Positions 54,595-63,989 of a stretch of 64,000 nucleotides of DNA are shown piece by piece (position 1 is the stretch's first letter; every line of letters begins with the position of its first letter). Position numbers and translations under genes: made by a program. The stretch lies in contig NZ_OEQK01000001.1 of assembly GCF_900240405.1 (NCBI RefSeq), positions 611,799 through 675,798 on the forward strand. Reading direction: 5' to 3'. The stretch is from Salirhabdus sp. Marseille-P4669 (lineage in GTDB: Bacteria > Bacillota > Bacilli > Bacillales > Alkalibacillaceae). A model generated the notes under the pieces. It worked only from the letters and a program-made list of their open reading frames with translations. It searched no databases and was not told the origin of the DNA.

Positions 54595-55413
54595 GCTGGA
54601 TGATTATTCGGTGAAGTTGCTGAAATACTGTGCTATGTTGGATGAATATTTGGTGGAGTTGTTGAAATTGTGTGTTTTGCTGGATGATTATTCAATGGAG
54701 TTGTTGAAATCGCGAGCTGTGCAGGATGATTATTCAGTGGAGTTGATGAAATCGCGAGCTGTGCAGGATGATAATTCAATGGAGTTGATGAAATCGTGAG
54801 CTATGCAGGATGATTATTCGGTGAAGTTGATGAATTAATGTGCTGTGCTGGATGATTATTCGGAGGAGTTGTAGTAATCTTGTGCTGTGCAGGATGATTA
54901 TTCGATGGAGTTGTTGAAATCGTGAGCTGAGTTGGATGATAATTCGATGGAGTTGTTGAAATCGTGTGCTATGCTGGATGATAATTCGGAGGAGTTGTTG
55001 AAATCGTGTGCTGTGCTGGATGATTATTCGGAGGAGTTGATGAAATCGTGAGCTGTGCAGGATGATTATTCGATGGAGTTGTTGAAATCGTGTGCTGTGC
55101 TGGATGATAATTCGATGGAGTTGTTGAATACGCATGCTGTGCAGGATGAAAATCCAGAGAAGATGTTGAAATAATGCGCTGTATTGGATGAAAATTCAAT
55201 GATGTTGTTGAATTCCTGTGCTATGTTGGATGAATATTCTCCGAAGTTGCTGAAATCCCGCCCCGTCCTGGATGAAAATTCCCCGCACTTGCTGAAATCC
55301 CGCCCCGTCCTGGATGAAAATCCCGCGCACTTGCTGAAACCCCGCCCCGTCCTGGATGAAAATCCCCCGCACTTGCTGAGATCCCGCACCATCCAAGTAG
55401 AAAATCCCCCCAA
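54595..55413. repeat. Array 3: 39 uninterrupted degenerate 21-base repeats
   Basis: By direct reading, 819 bases divide into 39 consecutive 21-base units without a single indel. Two unit types alternate: type A like GCTGGATGATTATTCGGTGG(A), type B like GTTGTTGAAATCGTGTGCTG(T), giving 42-base dimers. Both share TGnnTGAnAT. Left units are G/T-rich; the last eight are C-rich (AAATCCCGCCCCGT, AAAATCCCCCGCA). Less regular copies extend to about 54555 on the left and 55430 on the right. No ribosome site or start supports the open frames that the 3n unit creates. Confidence 0.93.
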
Positions 55414-55579
55414 ACCACGCATAAACCCACCCATCTATCATAACATGACTAAAGACATCCCCAATAAATTACAAATAAGAGAATAATAAATGCATTTTAT
55501 TTTGTTTTTGTGTAAAATATGAAGAAGATATCTCGTGCTTATTTTCTATCAAATTATAAGGGAGAAGGGATGGAATAGT

Positions 55580-56422
55580 ATGAAGACGGCTGTGCTTACG
55601 GATAGTACCGCTTACATACCGAAAGATCTTCGCGAAAAATGGGACATCCATATGGTTCCTTTAAATGTTATATTTGGATCGGAATCTTTTCAGGAAGAAG
55701 TAGACATAACAGCGGATGAGTTTTATACAAAAATGAAGGAACAGGAGGAACTACCAAAAACCTCTCAGCCATCTATTGGTCATATGACTGAAAAGCTAAA
55801 AGAGCTTGGTCAGGAATTTGACGCAGTTGTTGCTGTTCATTTATCGAGTGGTATTAGTGGAACACTGCAAGGGACGATTACGGCGGGGGACCTTGCTGAA
55901 AATATTAAAGTTTATGCTTTTGATTCTGAGCTTAGCTGTATGGCACAAGGTTTCTATGTGTTAGAAGCAGCTAAATTGGCGAAAGAAGGCGTGGAGCCGG
56001 ATGCGATCATTGCACGTTTAAATGAAATGAAGCAATCGATGCGTGCGTATTTCATGGTCGATGATTTAACGAACTTACATAAAGGCGGCCGCTTAAACGG
56101 TGCGCAGGCAATGATTGGAAGTCTGCTTCAAGTAAAACCAATCCTGCACTTTGTTGATAAAAAAATCGAGCCATTTGAAAAGATTCGTACACGTAAAAAG
56201 GCGTTAAATCGTGTGCGGGAGCTGTTTGATGAAGATGCTCGTACAGGTAAACCGATTCGGGCTTGTGTTATTCATTCCCAACGTGAGGAAGAAGCACAAC
56301 AGTGGAAAGTCGACCTTGAAGCAAAATATGAAAATGTTGAAGTAATGATAAGTTATTTTGGACCTGTTATCGGTACCCATTTAGGGGAAGGTGCAATTGG
56401 TCTTACATGGTATGAAAAGTAA
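55580..56422 (+). CDS. degV: DegV-family fatty-acid-binding protein
   Basis: A 280-residue DegV/EDD protein. It begins MKTAVLTDSTAYIPKDLREK, contains LPKTSQPSIG, VHLSSGISGT and NLHKGGRLNGAQAMIGSLL, and ends with the PVIGTHLGEGAIGLTWY motif. Family members such as FakB bind fatty acids for a dihydroxyacetone-kinase-like partner. ATG 55580 has AAGGGATGG upstream; the extended frame before it lacks family sequence. Its place after degU matches B. subtilis, but here the two are separated by repeat array 3. Confidence 0.93.
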   Translation: MKTAVLTDSTAYIPKDLREKWDIHMVPLNVIFGSESFQEEVDITADEFYTKMKEQEELPKTSQPSIGHMTEKLKELGQEFDAVVAVHLSSGISGTLQGTITAGDLAENIKVYAFDSELSCMAQGFYVLEAAKLAKEGVEPDAIIARLNEMKQSMRAYFMVDDLTNLHKGGRLNGAQAMIGSLLQVKPILHFVDKKIEPFEKIRTRKKALNRVRELFDEDARTGKPIRACVIHSQREEEAQQWKVDLEAKYENVEVMISYFGPVIGTHLGEGAIGLTWYEK

Positions 56423-56452
56423 AAAGCAATTATATGATAATTATCTTCTAGG

Positions 56453-56483
56453 AGCAGACTTGAATCGTTAAGTCTGCTTTTCT
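56453..56483 (+). terminator. Terminator after degV
   Basis: AGCAGACTT pairs with AAGTCTGCT around GAATCGTT, then TTTCT. Confidence 0.85.
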
Positions 56484-56503
56484 ATAAACTCTATCAAAAG
56501 GAA

Positions 56504-57850
56504 GTGGAAATATTGAATTCATCTCCAACAAACCTCCTCTCTGGAAAACTCCTCCTCCAGCAAGAGCTCCCTTTTTCAGAAAAAGAAATCCAAAGCTTTA
56601 TCCATACAGGTGTCCTTCAAGAAGTGCCGGGCATAAAAGAACATATTTTTGGATTTGTTTGCATTCGGTGTGGAAATCAAAAAAGCCATTTGTTTGGTGC
56701 AATACCACGAGATGATGAGGAAATTGTATATTGCAGGAAGTGTATTGAAATGGGGCGAGTTAGTACGTGTGAGCCTTTGTATCGCTGGACTGGTGCAAAG
56801 CTACAAATGCCTCAAGCTACTGAAGCCTTAAAGTGGAAAGGGAAACTAACCCAATTCCAACAGGACGCTGCTAATCAAATTGAGACGGCAATGTTGAATA
56901 GAGCGAGACTACTTGTCTGGGCAGTATGTGGCGCAGGAAAAACGGAGATGCTGTTTCAAGGCTTAGCAGCGGCAATGGGACGGGGTGACCGCATTTGTCT
57001 CGCTACACCCCGTGCAGATGTGGTTCGAGAGCTCGAACCAAGATTTCGAGAAGCTTTCCCAAATATTACGATTTCTGCATTATATGGAGGTTCACCAGAC
57101 CGTGATGAAGGAAGTCCGTTCGTCCTCTCCACCACCCACCAGCTCCTTCGCTATGAAAAGGCCTTTGATGTAATGATTATTGATGAAGTGGATGCTTTCC
57201 CCTATCACGCAGATCAATCCCTATCCTATGCCGCAAAAAGAGCACGAAAAGACCAATCAAGCCTCATCTTCTTAACCGCAACTCCACGAACGAAATTAAA
57301 GCTCCAATCCAATCTAAACCTTATCCCAACCGTATTTGTCCCCGCACGTTACCATGGACATCCCCTACCAGTTCCACGATTTGTCCCATGCTATAATTTG
57401 AAAAAGTCCTTAAAAAAAGAAACACTCCCCAGCAAAATCACCAATTGGATCGCTGAAAAAAGAAACGCCAACCGTCGATTTCTGTTATTTGCGTCATCCA
57501 TAGCTGCAGCAGAAAAAATAGCCAAGCTTACTGGAATGGAATGTGTCCATGCGAGTGATCCAGAACGAGTGGAAAAAGTAGAACGCTATCGTAATCAAGA
57601 AATGGACGCACTAATCACAACAACTATCCTGGAACGAGGGGTTACCTTTCCATCGATTGATGTCGCTGTAATCGAAGCGGATCATCAAGTGTTTGATGAA
57701 GCGGCATTAGTACAAATTGCCGGTCGTGCAGGACGGAATGCAAAGGATCCTTATGGAGATGTTGTCTTTTTTCACCAAGGAAAGACAAACGGTATGGTTG
57801 GTGCGAAACGGATGATTGAAATGATGAATGATTTGGCAAAAAGGAGGTAG
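56504..57850 (+). CDS. comFA: ComFA DNA-uptake ATPase
   Basis: A 448-residue superfamily 2 helicase-like ATPase driving single-stranded DNA import in competence. A zinc site has CIRCGNQ and YCRKCIEMGRV (about 53-90). Walker A is VCGAGKTEMLF (about 145), the DEAD-type box is MIIDEVDAFPYHADQ, and motif VI is VQIAGRAGRNAKDPYG. Start is GTG 56504 or TTG 56513; both have the AAAGGAAG region upstream, so the start is uncertain by three codons. Next is comFC without comFB between them. Confidence 0.95.
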   Translation: MEILNSSPTNLLSGKLLLQQELPFSEKEIQSFIHTGVLQEVPGIKEHIFGFVCIRCGNQKSHLFGAIPRDDEEIVYCRKCIEMGRVSTCEPLYRWTGAKLQMPQATEALKWKGKLTQFQQDAANQIETAMLNRARLLVWAVCGAGKTEMLFQGLAAAMGRGDRICLATPRADVVRELEPRFREAFPNITISALYGGSPDRDEGSPFVLSTTHQLLRYEKAFDVMIIDEVDAFPYHADQSLSYAAKRARKDQSSLIFLTATPRTKLKLQSNLNLIPTVFVPARYHGHPLPVPRFVPCYNLKKSLKKETLPSKITNWIAEKRNANRRFLLFASSIAAAEKIAKLTGMECVHASDPERVEKVERYRNQEMDALITTTILERGVTFPSIDVAVIEADHQVFDEAALVQIAGRAGRNAKDPYGDVVFFHQGKTNGMVGAKRMIEMMNDLAKRR

Positions 57851-57854
57851 TCAT

Positions 57855-58535
57855 ATGTATTGCTTATGGTGTCAGGAAGAAATTGTCCCGGAAGTCACGT
57901 GGACAACGATATTCAAAATACAAGGAGATCAAAAAGACTTCTGCGAACAATGTAAGTCCAAGCTACCCTTCATCCAGTCCCCAACATGTCCAAAATGCTG
58001 CCGTCCCTCTCCACAGGAACAAATCTGTCCAGACTGCTTAAGGTGGGAAAAGCATCCCCTCGCAAACACCCTTCACCAAAACATCTCCATTTTCACCTAC
58101 TCGCTTTTTATGAAAGAAGTAATGAGCAAATGGAAATATCGTGGAGATTATGAAATTATTTATGCCTTTAAAAAAGAAATGAAGCAAAAATTACATCAAG
58201 CATTTCAACATAAAGAACTCACAATCGTACCCATTCCATTGAGTAAAGCTCGTTACAAGGAACGTGGATTTAACCAAGCTGAGGCAATTGCAAATTTTAT
58301 GGAGAAACCAATCGTTCATGCACTCGAACGAATTCATAACGAAAAACAAGCGAAGAAATCAAGAAGGGAAAGACTACAATCAGAAAATCCTTTTCGAGTA
58401 GTAAAGGACGTTTTTGGGCATGTTGTGATTATAGACGATTTATATACAACCGGTGCAACGCTTCATTGGGCAGCCTCGTTGTTAAAGCAGCATGGAGCAG
58501 CACAAGTGGACAGTTTTACCCTGATCCGAAGTTAA
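57855..58535 (+). CDS. comFC: ComFC competence phosphoribosyltransferase-like protein
   Basis: A 226-residue ComF protein. An N-terminal zinc ribbon with MYCLWCQEE, CEQCKSKLPF, CPKCCR and CPDCLR covers about residues 1-65. The C-terminal phosphoribosyltransferase-type fold has GFNQAEAIA and the PRPP-loop VVIIDDLYTTGATLHWAA (about 190-207). It partners ComFA in transformation. ATG 57855 follows AAGGAGG; the gene starts 4 bases after the comFA stop. Confidence 0.94.
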   Translation: MYCLWCQEEIVPEVTWTTIFKIQGDQKDFCEQCKSKLPFIQSPTCPKCCRPSPQEQICPDCLRWEKHPLANTLHQNISIFTYSLFMKEVMSKWKYRGDYEIIYAFKKEMKQKLHQAFQHKELTIVPIPLSKARYKERGFNQAEAIANFMEKPIVHALERIHNEKQAKKSRRERLQSENPFRVVKDVFGHVVIIDDLYTTGATLHWAASLLKQHGAAQVDSFTLIRS

Positions 58536-58565
58536 TTGTTAATATTTGGTCAAACATTTCACATG

Positions 58566-58594
58566 TAGAATATTTCGAATGGTGTCGATATAAT
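58566..58594 (+). promoter_or_regulatory. Possible SigD promoter before flagellar genes
   Basis: TAGA (58566-58569), 14 bases and GTCGATAT (58584-58591) resemble the SigD consensus TAAA-N15-GCCGATAT with one mismatch in each box. TATAAT (58589-58594) overlaps, so SigA use is also possible. Confidence 0.5.
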
Positions 58595-58629
58595 AAAAGA
58601 AAAACGAAATGGTTCGAGGGGGATATAAA

Positions 58630-59055
58630 ATGGGCGAATTAGCAAACTGTCCAAGATGTAATGCATTATTTGTTAAAAGTGTACGAGATGTATGCAACAA
58701 TTGCTTCAAAGAGGAAGAAGCACAATTTGAAAAGGTTTATACATACGTAAAAAAGAAAGAAAATCGTAAAGCGAGTGTATCTGAGGTTTCCGAAGCTACA
58801 GGTGTGGAAGAGCGTTTAATTATGAAATTTATTAAACAAAAGCGATTATCTACCGTCCAGTTTCCAAACCTAAGCTATGGCTGTGAGCGTTGCGGCTCGC
58901 CCATTCAAGAAGGAAAGCTCTGCTCCAATTGCCGTGGTGAGCTATACGATGATCTAACAAGAGACCAAAAGCAAGCAGAACTGCGGGCGAGTGTCGAAAA
59001 AGAACGAAATCGCACATATTTCGCTGTCGATAAAAAATTTGGCCGGGACAGTTAA
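58630..59055 (+). CDS. yvyF: YvyF flagellar operon protein
   Basis: A 141-residue protein with two zinc knuckles: CPRCNALF plus CNNC at the N-terminus, and CERCGS plus CSNC near residues 85-105. A small HTH-like helical segment lies between them (ASVSEVSEATGVEERLIMKF). It is the conserved partner of flgM in Bacillus, and a role as a flagellar regulator has been proposed. ATG 58630 follows GAGGGGGATAT. First gene of the flagellar hook-associated operon. Confidence 0.92.
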   Translation: MGELANCPRCNALFVKSVRDVCNNCFKEEEAQFEKVYTYVKKKENRKASVSEVSEATGVEERLIMKFIKQKRLSTVQFPNLSYGCERCGSPIQEGKLCSNCRGELYDDLTRDQKQAELRASVEKERNRTYFAVDKKFGRDS

Positions 59056-59144
59056 ACATTTAACATCCATAACCGATATAGATAACAAGGAATGTTTTGT
59101 ATCGTTTAAGTAGGTACAAATAGATAGAACGTGAGGTGAAGGAT

Positions 59145-59405
59145 ATGAAAATTCAAGGATCAAATTTTAATAATATCAACCCATATCAAAAACAAATTCA
59201 AAAGCAAGCTGCTATCCAACAAGGGAATCGTACGGATAAGGTAGAGATTTCAAGTAAGGCGCAGGAATTGCTAAAGGGAAATCCTGTAGAAGAAGCTCGT
59301 AAAACAAGAGTGGAGCAGCTGAAGCAAGATGTTCAAAGTGGGAATTATAAAGTGAACTACGAAGAAACTGCGAAAAAGATGATTGCTTTTTATACTGGAA
59401 AATAA
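59145..59405 (+). CDS. flgM: FlgM anti-sigma-D factor
   Basis: An 86-residue protein that holds SigD until the hook is finished. Typical features: short disordered N-terminus (MKIQGSNFNNINPYQKQIQK), DKVEISSKAQELL in the middle, and the C-terminal sigma-binding helices VEQLKQDVQSGNYKVNYEET. Start ATG 59145 follows GAGGTGAAGGAT; a GTG at 59136 lies in that site. Confidence 0.93.
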   Translation: MKIQGSNFNNINPYQKQIQKQAAIQQGNRTDKVEISSKAQELLKGNPVEEARKTRVEQLKQDVQSGNYKVNYEETAKKMIAFYTGK

Positions 59406-59425
59406 TGTAGAGGAGGTTAGCGATT

Positions 59426-59917
59426 ATGGCACTACAAGAGATTACAGCATTAATGTCGAAGCTAGCCACACTTCATGAAAGCTTGCTGGAGCTATCCAAA
59501 CAGAAAACCGAATTTCTAAAGGATGGCGATACAGACGGTATTCAAAAAACGTTAGTCAATGAAAAAAAACATATCCAAGCAATTCAGCAGCTGGAAGAAA
59601 AGCGAGCTACCTTAACAGAGCAATGGTTTAAGCAAGTCGCTCCAGCTGTTTCTGATTATACAATTACAGCAATGATTGATCATGTTGAGAATGCAGCCGA
59701 TAAAGAAAAGCTAAACGGGATTTATGAGCGACTCATTATGGCAATTGCTTCGTTAAAACAGCAGGAGCAATTAAATGCAGACCTCACAAAGCAATCGCTT
59801 CAATTTGTGGAGCTAACGATGGAGTTGCTTGAGCCAACGATTAAAAATATGAACTATGGAGATCAACATACAGGAAAGTCTTCTCATAGCCGATCCATAT
59901 TTGATTCCAAAGCATAG
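59426..59917 (+). CDS. flgN: FlgN flagellar chaperone
   Basis: A 163-residue all-helical protein (YvyG in B. subtilis), the export chaperone for FlgK and FlgL. Family features are the coiled-coil LATLHESLLELSKQKTEFLK and a flexible tail (KSSHSRSIFDSKA). AGGAGG precedes the ATG. It sits between flgM and its client genes. Confidence 0.9.
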   Translation: MALQEITALMSKLATLHESLLELSKQKTEFLKDGDTDGIQKTLVNEKKHIQAIQQLEEKRATLTEQWFKQVAPAVSDYTITAMIDHVENAADKEKLNGIYERLIMAIASLKQQEQLNADLTKQSLQFVELTMELLEPTIKNMNYGDQHTGKSSHSRSIFDSKA

Positions 59918-59931
59918 AAAGGAAAACGATT

Positions 59932-61491
59932 ATGTCTTCTACCTTTAGTGGATTAGAAATTGCAAAACGCGCCCTATATACACAGCAAAGCGCTTTATAT
60001 ACAACAAGTCATAATATTGCAAATGCCAATACACCTGGCTACTCTCGTCAACGTGTTAACTTCGAGCAAGTAAGTCCATACCCTGCACCAGGACGCAACA
60101 GACCGGAAATCCCTGGACAAATTGGACAAGGTGTTCAAGCAGGCTCGGTACAACGTGTACGTGATGAATTCGTAGACCTACAGTTTCGTACTGAACACAA
60201 CAAAGCTGGTTATTGGGAATCAAAAGCAAACGCCCTTAGCCAAATGGAGCAGATTTTAAACGAGCCAAGTGACACAGGCTTGTCTTCTGTTATGAACCAG
60301 TTCTGGCAATCCTTAAATGACCTATCTGTTAATCCAGAGGATGCTGGTGCTCGTTCCGTTGTTCAACAACGTGGAATTGCAGTTGCAGAAACGTTTAACT
60401 ATATCTCGGATTCCTTAACAGCCATTCAAAAGGATTTGCAGGACGAAATTAATGTAACATCGAAGGACATTAATTCCCTGTTAAACCAAATCAAAGGAAT
60501 CAACGAGCAAATAAAAGCAGTTGAGCCACATGGTTACCTGCCAAATGATTTGTATGACGAACGGGATCGCCTAATTGATGACCTATCGCAAATGGTGAAC
60601 ATTGATGTGGAATACCAATCAAGCGGCGGACAGTCCATGGAAATTGCGGAAGGCATTGCTTCTATTAAACTAGTAGATGCTGAAGGAAATGTAGTTCAAG
60701 GTGTTCCAAGTTTAATCGATACGGATAATAACGTGAATGAAATCTCCGTAACTGTTGCAGAAAACAACAAAGGTCAAAGCCTTGTTACAGGTGTGAAGGT
60801 TGGAGAAAATACGGTAAATCCTGAAGAATTCACTTCTGTTGGTAAATTAAAAGGTCTAATGGAATCACATGGCTACCAAAATGCAGCTGGTGAAGCGGTA
60901 GGGCTTTATACAACAATGTTAGCAGACATCGATAAAATGGCGTTTGCATTTGCAACGGCGTTTAACGAAGTGCATGGAGCGGGATATACATTAAACAATG
61001 AAACTGGTGTGAAATTCTTTGAACTAGGAACTGCAACACAGGATGATTACATCGGTTACGCTGGAAAAATGGATATTACAGCTGAAATAAAAGCAGATGA
61101 AGATAATATCGCAGCATCTACTGCACCAGATGCTTTCGGGAATGGGGAAAATGCCATCAATCTAGCAAATGTAAAGGATAAAGTATTTGCTTCTGGCGAT
61201 GACCTAGGGAATTTCCTTGGTGAAAATACATCAGTAGAAAGCTTCTATGAATCTATTATTGGCGATATGGGTGTACAAGCCCAAGAAGCATATCGCATGC
61301 ATACAAACGCCATAACACTAGAACAATCCGTGGAAACACGTAGACAATCCATTAGCGGCGTTTCCTTAGACGAAGAAATGTCCAATATTATAAAATTCCA
61401 GCACGCATACAACGCAGCAGCGCGTAGCATGACTGCAGTAGATGAAATGCTGGATCGGATTATTAACCAAATGGGCTTAGTAGGAAGGTAG
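59932..61491 (+). CDS. flgK: FlgK hook-associated protein 1
   Basis: A 519-residue structural protein of the hook-filament junction. N-terminal flagellar rod/hook motif FSGLEIAKRALYTQQSALYT followed by HNIANANTPGYSRQRV; C-terminal D0 helix NIIKFQHAYNAAARSMTAVD and LDRIINQMG. It is secreted by the flagellar export apparatus with FlgN as chaperone. Length is typical for Bacillaceae. Confidence 0.96.
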   Translation: MSSTFSGLEIAKRALYTQQSALYTTSHNIANANTPGYSRQRVNFEQVSPYPAPGRNRPEIPGQIGQGVQAGSVQRVRDEFVDLQFRTEHNKAGYWESKANALSQMEQILNEPSDTGLSSVMNQFWQSLNDLSVNPEDAGARSVVQQRGIAVAETFNYISDSLTAIQKDLQDEINVTSKDINSLLNQIKGINEQIKAVEPHGYLPNDLYDERDRLIDDLSQMVNIDVEYQSSGGQSMEIAEGIASIKLVDAEGNVVQGVPSLIDTDNNVNEISVTVAENNKGQSLVTGVKVGENTVNPEEFTSVGKLKGLMESHGYQNAAGEAVGLYTTMLADIDKMAFAFATAFNEVHGAGYTLNNETGVKFFELGTATQDDYIGYAGKMDITAEIKADEDNIAASTAPDAFGNGENAINLANVKDKVFASGDDLGNFLGENTSVESFYESIIGDMGVQAQEAYRMHTNAITLEQSVETRRQSISGVSLDEEMSNIIKFQHAYNAAARSMTAVDEMLDRIINQMGLVGR

Positions 61492-61501
61492 GTGACAGGT
61501 A

Positions 61502-62383
61502 ATGCGCGTAACACAGAATATGATTTCCAATAACTTTTTAAATAACCTAAGCAATAGCTACAATCGTTTAGATAAATTAATGGAACAAGCATACACAGGT
61601 AAAAAAGTAAGCCGACCATCAGACGACCCAGTCGTTGCGATGAAAGGGATGAATTATCGTACAGAATTAACGGAGATTCAACAATTTCAGCGTAATACAG
61701 CAGAAATGCATAGCTGGATGGATAATTCGGATGATGCGTTGGATAAAGCAACAAGTGCCCTACAAAGATTACGTGAACTAGCAGTACAAGCTAGTAATGA
61801 TACGTATGAAGAAGGGCAAAGGGCGAATATTGCAGAAGAGGTTAAACAGCTTAGAGAGCATCTTATTGAAATTTCGAATACAAAGGTAAATGATAAGTAT
61901 ATTTTTAACGGTACTGATACTACAAACCCGAGATTTGGAGACGATGGTAAGTTACTTAATGGCACACCAAATGATGAGGCGGTTAATATAACGGTGTCTG
62001 ATGGGATAACTTTACAAGCCAATATCACTCCTTCAAATGTATTTAACGAAGATCTATTTGATGGACTCCAAGCCTTCGCAGATAGTCTAGAGGCTGGAGA
62101 AACAAATGATGAATTAGGTGACTATATTGAACAAATAGACGGATTTATTAACAATGTAGTAGATGAAAGAGCAAACCTTGGAGCTAGAATGAATCGATTA
62201 GATATGGTGGAGGACAGACTTTCTTCCCAAGAAATTGTAGCTTCGCAAATCTTATCAGATAATGAAGATGTTGATTTTGAAAAAGTAATTATGGATTTAA
62301 AGACACAGGAAAGCATCCACCGCGCTGCATTATCGGTAGGGGCACAAGTAATACAACCATCCTTAATAGACTTTTTACGATAA
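61502..62383 (+). CDS. flgL: FlgL hook-associated protein 3
   Basis: A 293-residue flagellin-like protein. N-terminal helix MRVTQNMISNNFLNNLSNSY with GKKVSRPSDDPVVAMKGM; C-terminal helix DVDFEKVIMDLKTQESIHRA. It joins the hook to the filament beside FlgK. The gene starts 10 bases after the flgK stop. Confidence 0.95.
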   Translation: MRVTQNMISNNFLNNLSNSYNRLDKLMEQAYTGKKVSRPSDDPVVAMKGMNYRTELTEIQQFQRNTAEMHSWMDNSDDALDKATSALQRLRELAVQASNDTYEEGQRANIAEEVKQLREHLIEISNTKVNDKYIFNGTDTTNPRFGDDGKLLNGTPNDEAVNITVSDGITLQANITPSNVFNEDLFDGLQAFADSLEAGETNDELGDYIEQIDGFINNVVDERANLGARMNRLDMVEDRLSSQEIVASQILSDNEDVDFEKVIMDLKTQESIHRAALSVGAQVIQPSLIDFLR

Positions 62384-62544
62384 TTTATAGAACTCTTATC
62401 TTGCAAGTACTATCAGAATTAATAACTTTTTTGGATGATAGTATAAGAAAAAAATTAAGCTAACGCAATCTGGCGACAAGCTTTGTTTTCTAGTGCAGGA
62501 TAAAGAGTTTTTCTTTTACATATATATGATAGGAGTTTTTCAAA

Positions 62545-63123
62545 ATGCAATTACCTCAAATTCGACTAACTTCTCAAGCAGCAAAAATAGACTTAAATAT
62601 CACAAAAGGAAAACAATCGTTACAGCAACCAAAAGCAGAGATGCAACTAGAACAACCAAAAGCAGATGTCCGGGTTGAAACGAGACCGAGCAAATTAACG
62701 ATAGATCAAACTCAAGCATGGAGAGAACTTGGTTTTAAAACACCACTTGCAGCAACTTTAGAAAACGCACAATTAGGAAGACAAGCAGTACTTGAAGGAA
62801 CTGGACGAGCTGCAAGTGAGGGAAATCAACTTATGAAAATTGAAAATGGTGGTAATCCTATAGTAAGTCAAGCATTTCAAAATGCATATGATCCAATGAA
62901 GGAATTTAATATAGGTTGGATACCTTCTCATGGGTCTGTGAAAATTAATTATCAACCATCTGATGTAATAATTGATATTCGTGCCAATAAACCTCTAATT
63001 AATATACAAGCACAAAAACCAATTCATTATTATCAACCAGGCCAAGTGGATATTACAATGCAACAGTATTCAAGCCTAAATATTGATTTTGTCGGTGTAA
63101 ATTGGAAGGAAATGAGAATTTAA
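62545..63123 (+). CDS. yviE: YviE-like flagellar-region protein (DUF6470)
   Basis: A 192-residue protein whose position between flgL and fliW and whose length match B. subtilis YviE. It begins MQLPQIRLTSQAAKIDLNIT, with repeated beta-strand-like segments such as IDIRANKPLINIQAQKPI. There is no enzymatic motif. Function is unknown; the syntenic conservation suggests a flagellar role. Confidence 0.88.
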   Translation: MQLPQIRLTSQAAKIDLNITKGKQSLQQPKAEMQLEQPKADVRVETRPSKLTIDQTQAWRELGFKTPLAATLENAQLGRQAVLEGTGRAASEGNQLMKIENGGNPIVSQAFQNAYDPMKEFNIGWIPSHGSVKINYQPSDVIIDIRANKPLINIQAQKPIHYYQPGQVDITMQQYSSLNIDFVGVNWKEMRI

Positions 63124-63149
63124 CTAAAAGAAGAAAAGAAGGATGTACT

Positions 63150-63617
63150 ATGAAGATTAAAACATTATACTATGGTGAAATTGAAATAAAAGAAGAAAGT
63201 ATTTTAACTTTTGAATCAGGAGTCCCAGGATTTCAGGATGAAAAGAGATTTACATTAATAAAATTACCTGAAAATTCAACGTTTCAAATTTTACAGTCCA
63301 TAAAAACACCAGAGCTTTCATTCGCTATAACAAATCCTTATATTTTTTATAGAGAATATGAATTTCAGTTGGATGAAGGTACCAAAGAACAACTAGGTAT
63401 AGATCATAATGAGGATGTATCTGTATTTTGTATTGTTACTTTGCAAGAAACCATTGAGAAATCCTCATTGAATTTACAAGCGCCAGTAGTATCTAATATG
63501 AAAAATAATAAAGCAAAACAGATAATTCTAAATGACAAACGATACAAGACAAAGCACCCACTTTATCAAGAAAGTGAGGGTAAAGTACATGTTAGTACTA
63601 ACGAGAAAAATAGGTGA
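63150..63617 (+). CDS. fliW: FliW flagellar assembly factor
   Basis: A 155-residue protein that binds flagellin or CsrA in a partner switch to set flagellin translation. Features: [34 protein letters not shown] and a C-terminal [23 protein letters not shown] 63150 follows AAGAAGGATG. It overlaps csrA by 29 bases, giving tight coupling of the antagonist pair. Confidence 0.94.
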   Translation: MKIKTLYYGEIEIKEESILTFESGVPGFQDEKRFTLIKLPENSTFQILQSIKTPELSFAITNPYIFYREYEFQLDEGTKEQLGIDHNEDVSVFCIVTLQETIEKSSLNLQAPVVSNMKNNKAKQIILNDKRYKTKHPLYQESEGKVHVSTNEKNR

Positions 63618-63807
63618 ATCTATTCGTGTTGGAGATGATATAGAAGTTAAGGTAATAAGTGTAGATGGTGATCAGATAAAAATCGGTATAGATGCTCCCA
63701 AAAGTGTAGATATTCATAGAGAAGAAATATTTCAATTAATACAAGAAGAGAATAAACGAGCTAGTAAGTTTAATGAAAATGCTTTACATTTACTATCCGG
63801 GAAGTGA
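63589..63807 (+). CDS. csrA: CsrA translational regulator
   Basis: A 72-residue CsrA starting [20 protein letters not shown], with [18 protein letters not shown]. In B. subtilis it represses hag translation until FliW sequesters it. The start overlaps the fliW 3' end; GAGGGTAAAGTAC supplies the ribosome site. hag, the usual next gene, is not seen before the window ends. Confidence 0.96.
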   Translation: MLVLTRKIGESIRVGDDIEVKVISVDGDQIKIGIDAPKSVDIHREEIFQLIQEENKRASKFNENALHLLSGK

Positions 63808-63808
63808 G

Positions 63809-63846
63809 AAGTGCTTGGTGCAAAAGACTGTACCAAGCACTTTTTT
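63809..63846 (+). terminator. Terminator after csrA
   Basis: AAGTGCTTGGT pairs with ACCAAGCACTT, then a run of T. It ends the flagellar operon. Confidence 0.92.
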
Positions 63847-63921
63847 ATTTATGTCTATTATTCTTTAAAAAAATGGCTCTAAAATATTTGTTGGGGTACA
63901 GATAAAATTCAGAAAAAATAA

Positions 63922-63989
63922 ACACGCAATCTCCTAATTTTGTTAGACTTTGTTTAGACCAATAAACAAAACAAAAGGGAGATGCGTGT
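63922..63989 (+). other. Large inverted repeat masking a ribosome site at window edge
   Basis: ACACGCAATCTCC (63922-63934) pairs with GGAGATGCGTGT (63978-63989), with one unpaired A; inner arms TTTTGTT and AACAAAA also pair. The right arm contains a ribosome-site-like AAGGGAG, followed by a TTG-initiated frame starting at 63992 and running out of the window. Such a structure is typical of leader regions that block readthrough translation of insertion-sequence transposases, but could also be a regulated leader. Confidence 0.45.

Noticed and set aside
54578..55441. Several long open frames on both strands across array 3, with 14-residue peptide repeats such as LDDYSVELLKS and IIIQHSTRFQQLL
   Set aside because: They arise because the repeat unit is a multiple of three. 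They overlap in several frames, have no ribosome site, and the codons show only the DNA repeat pattern.
61245..61754. 169-codon open frame antisense to flgK/flgL
   Set aside because: Lies opposite two well-supported flagellar genes and has no ribosome site.
63532..63588. Upstream extension of csrA
   Set aside because: CsrA proteins begin MLVLTRK; the extra residues are the fliW 3' end in another frame.
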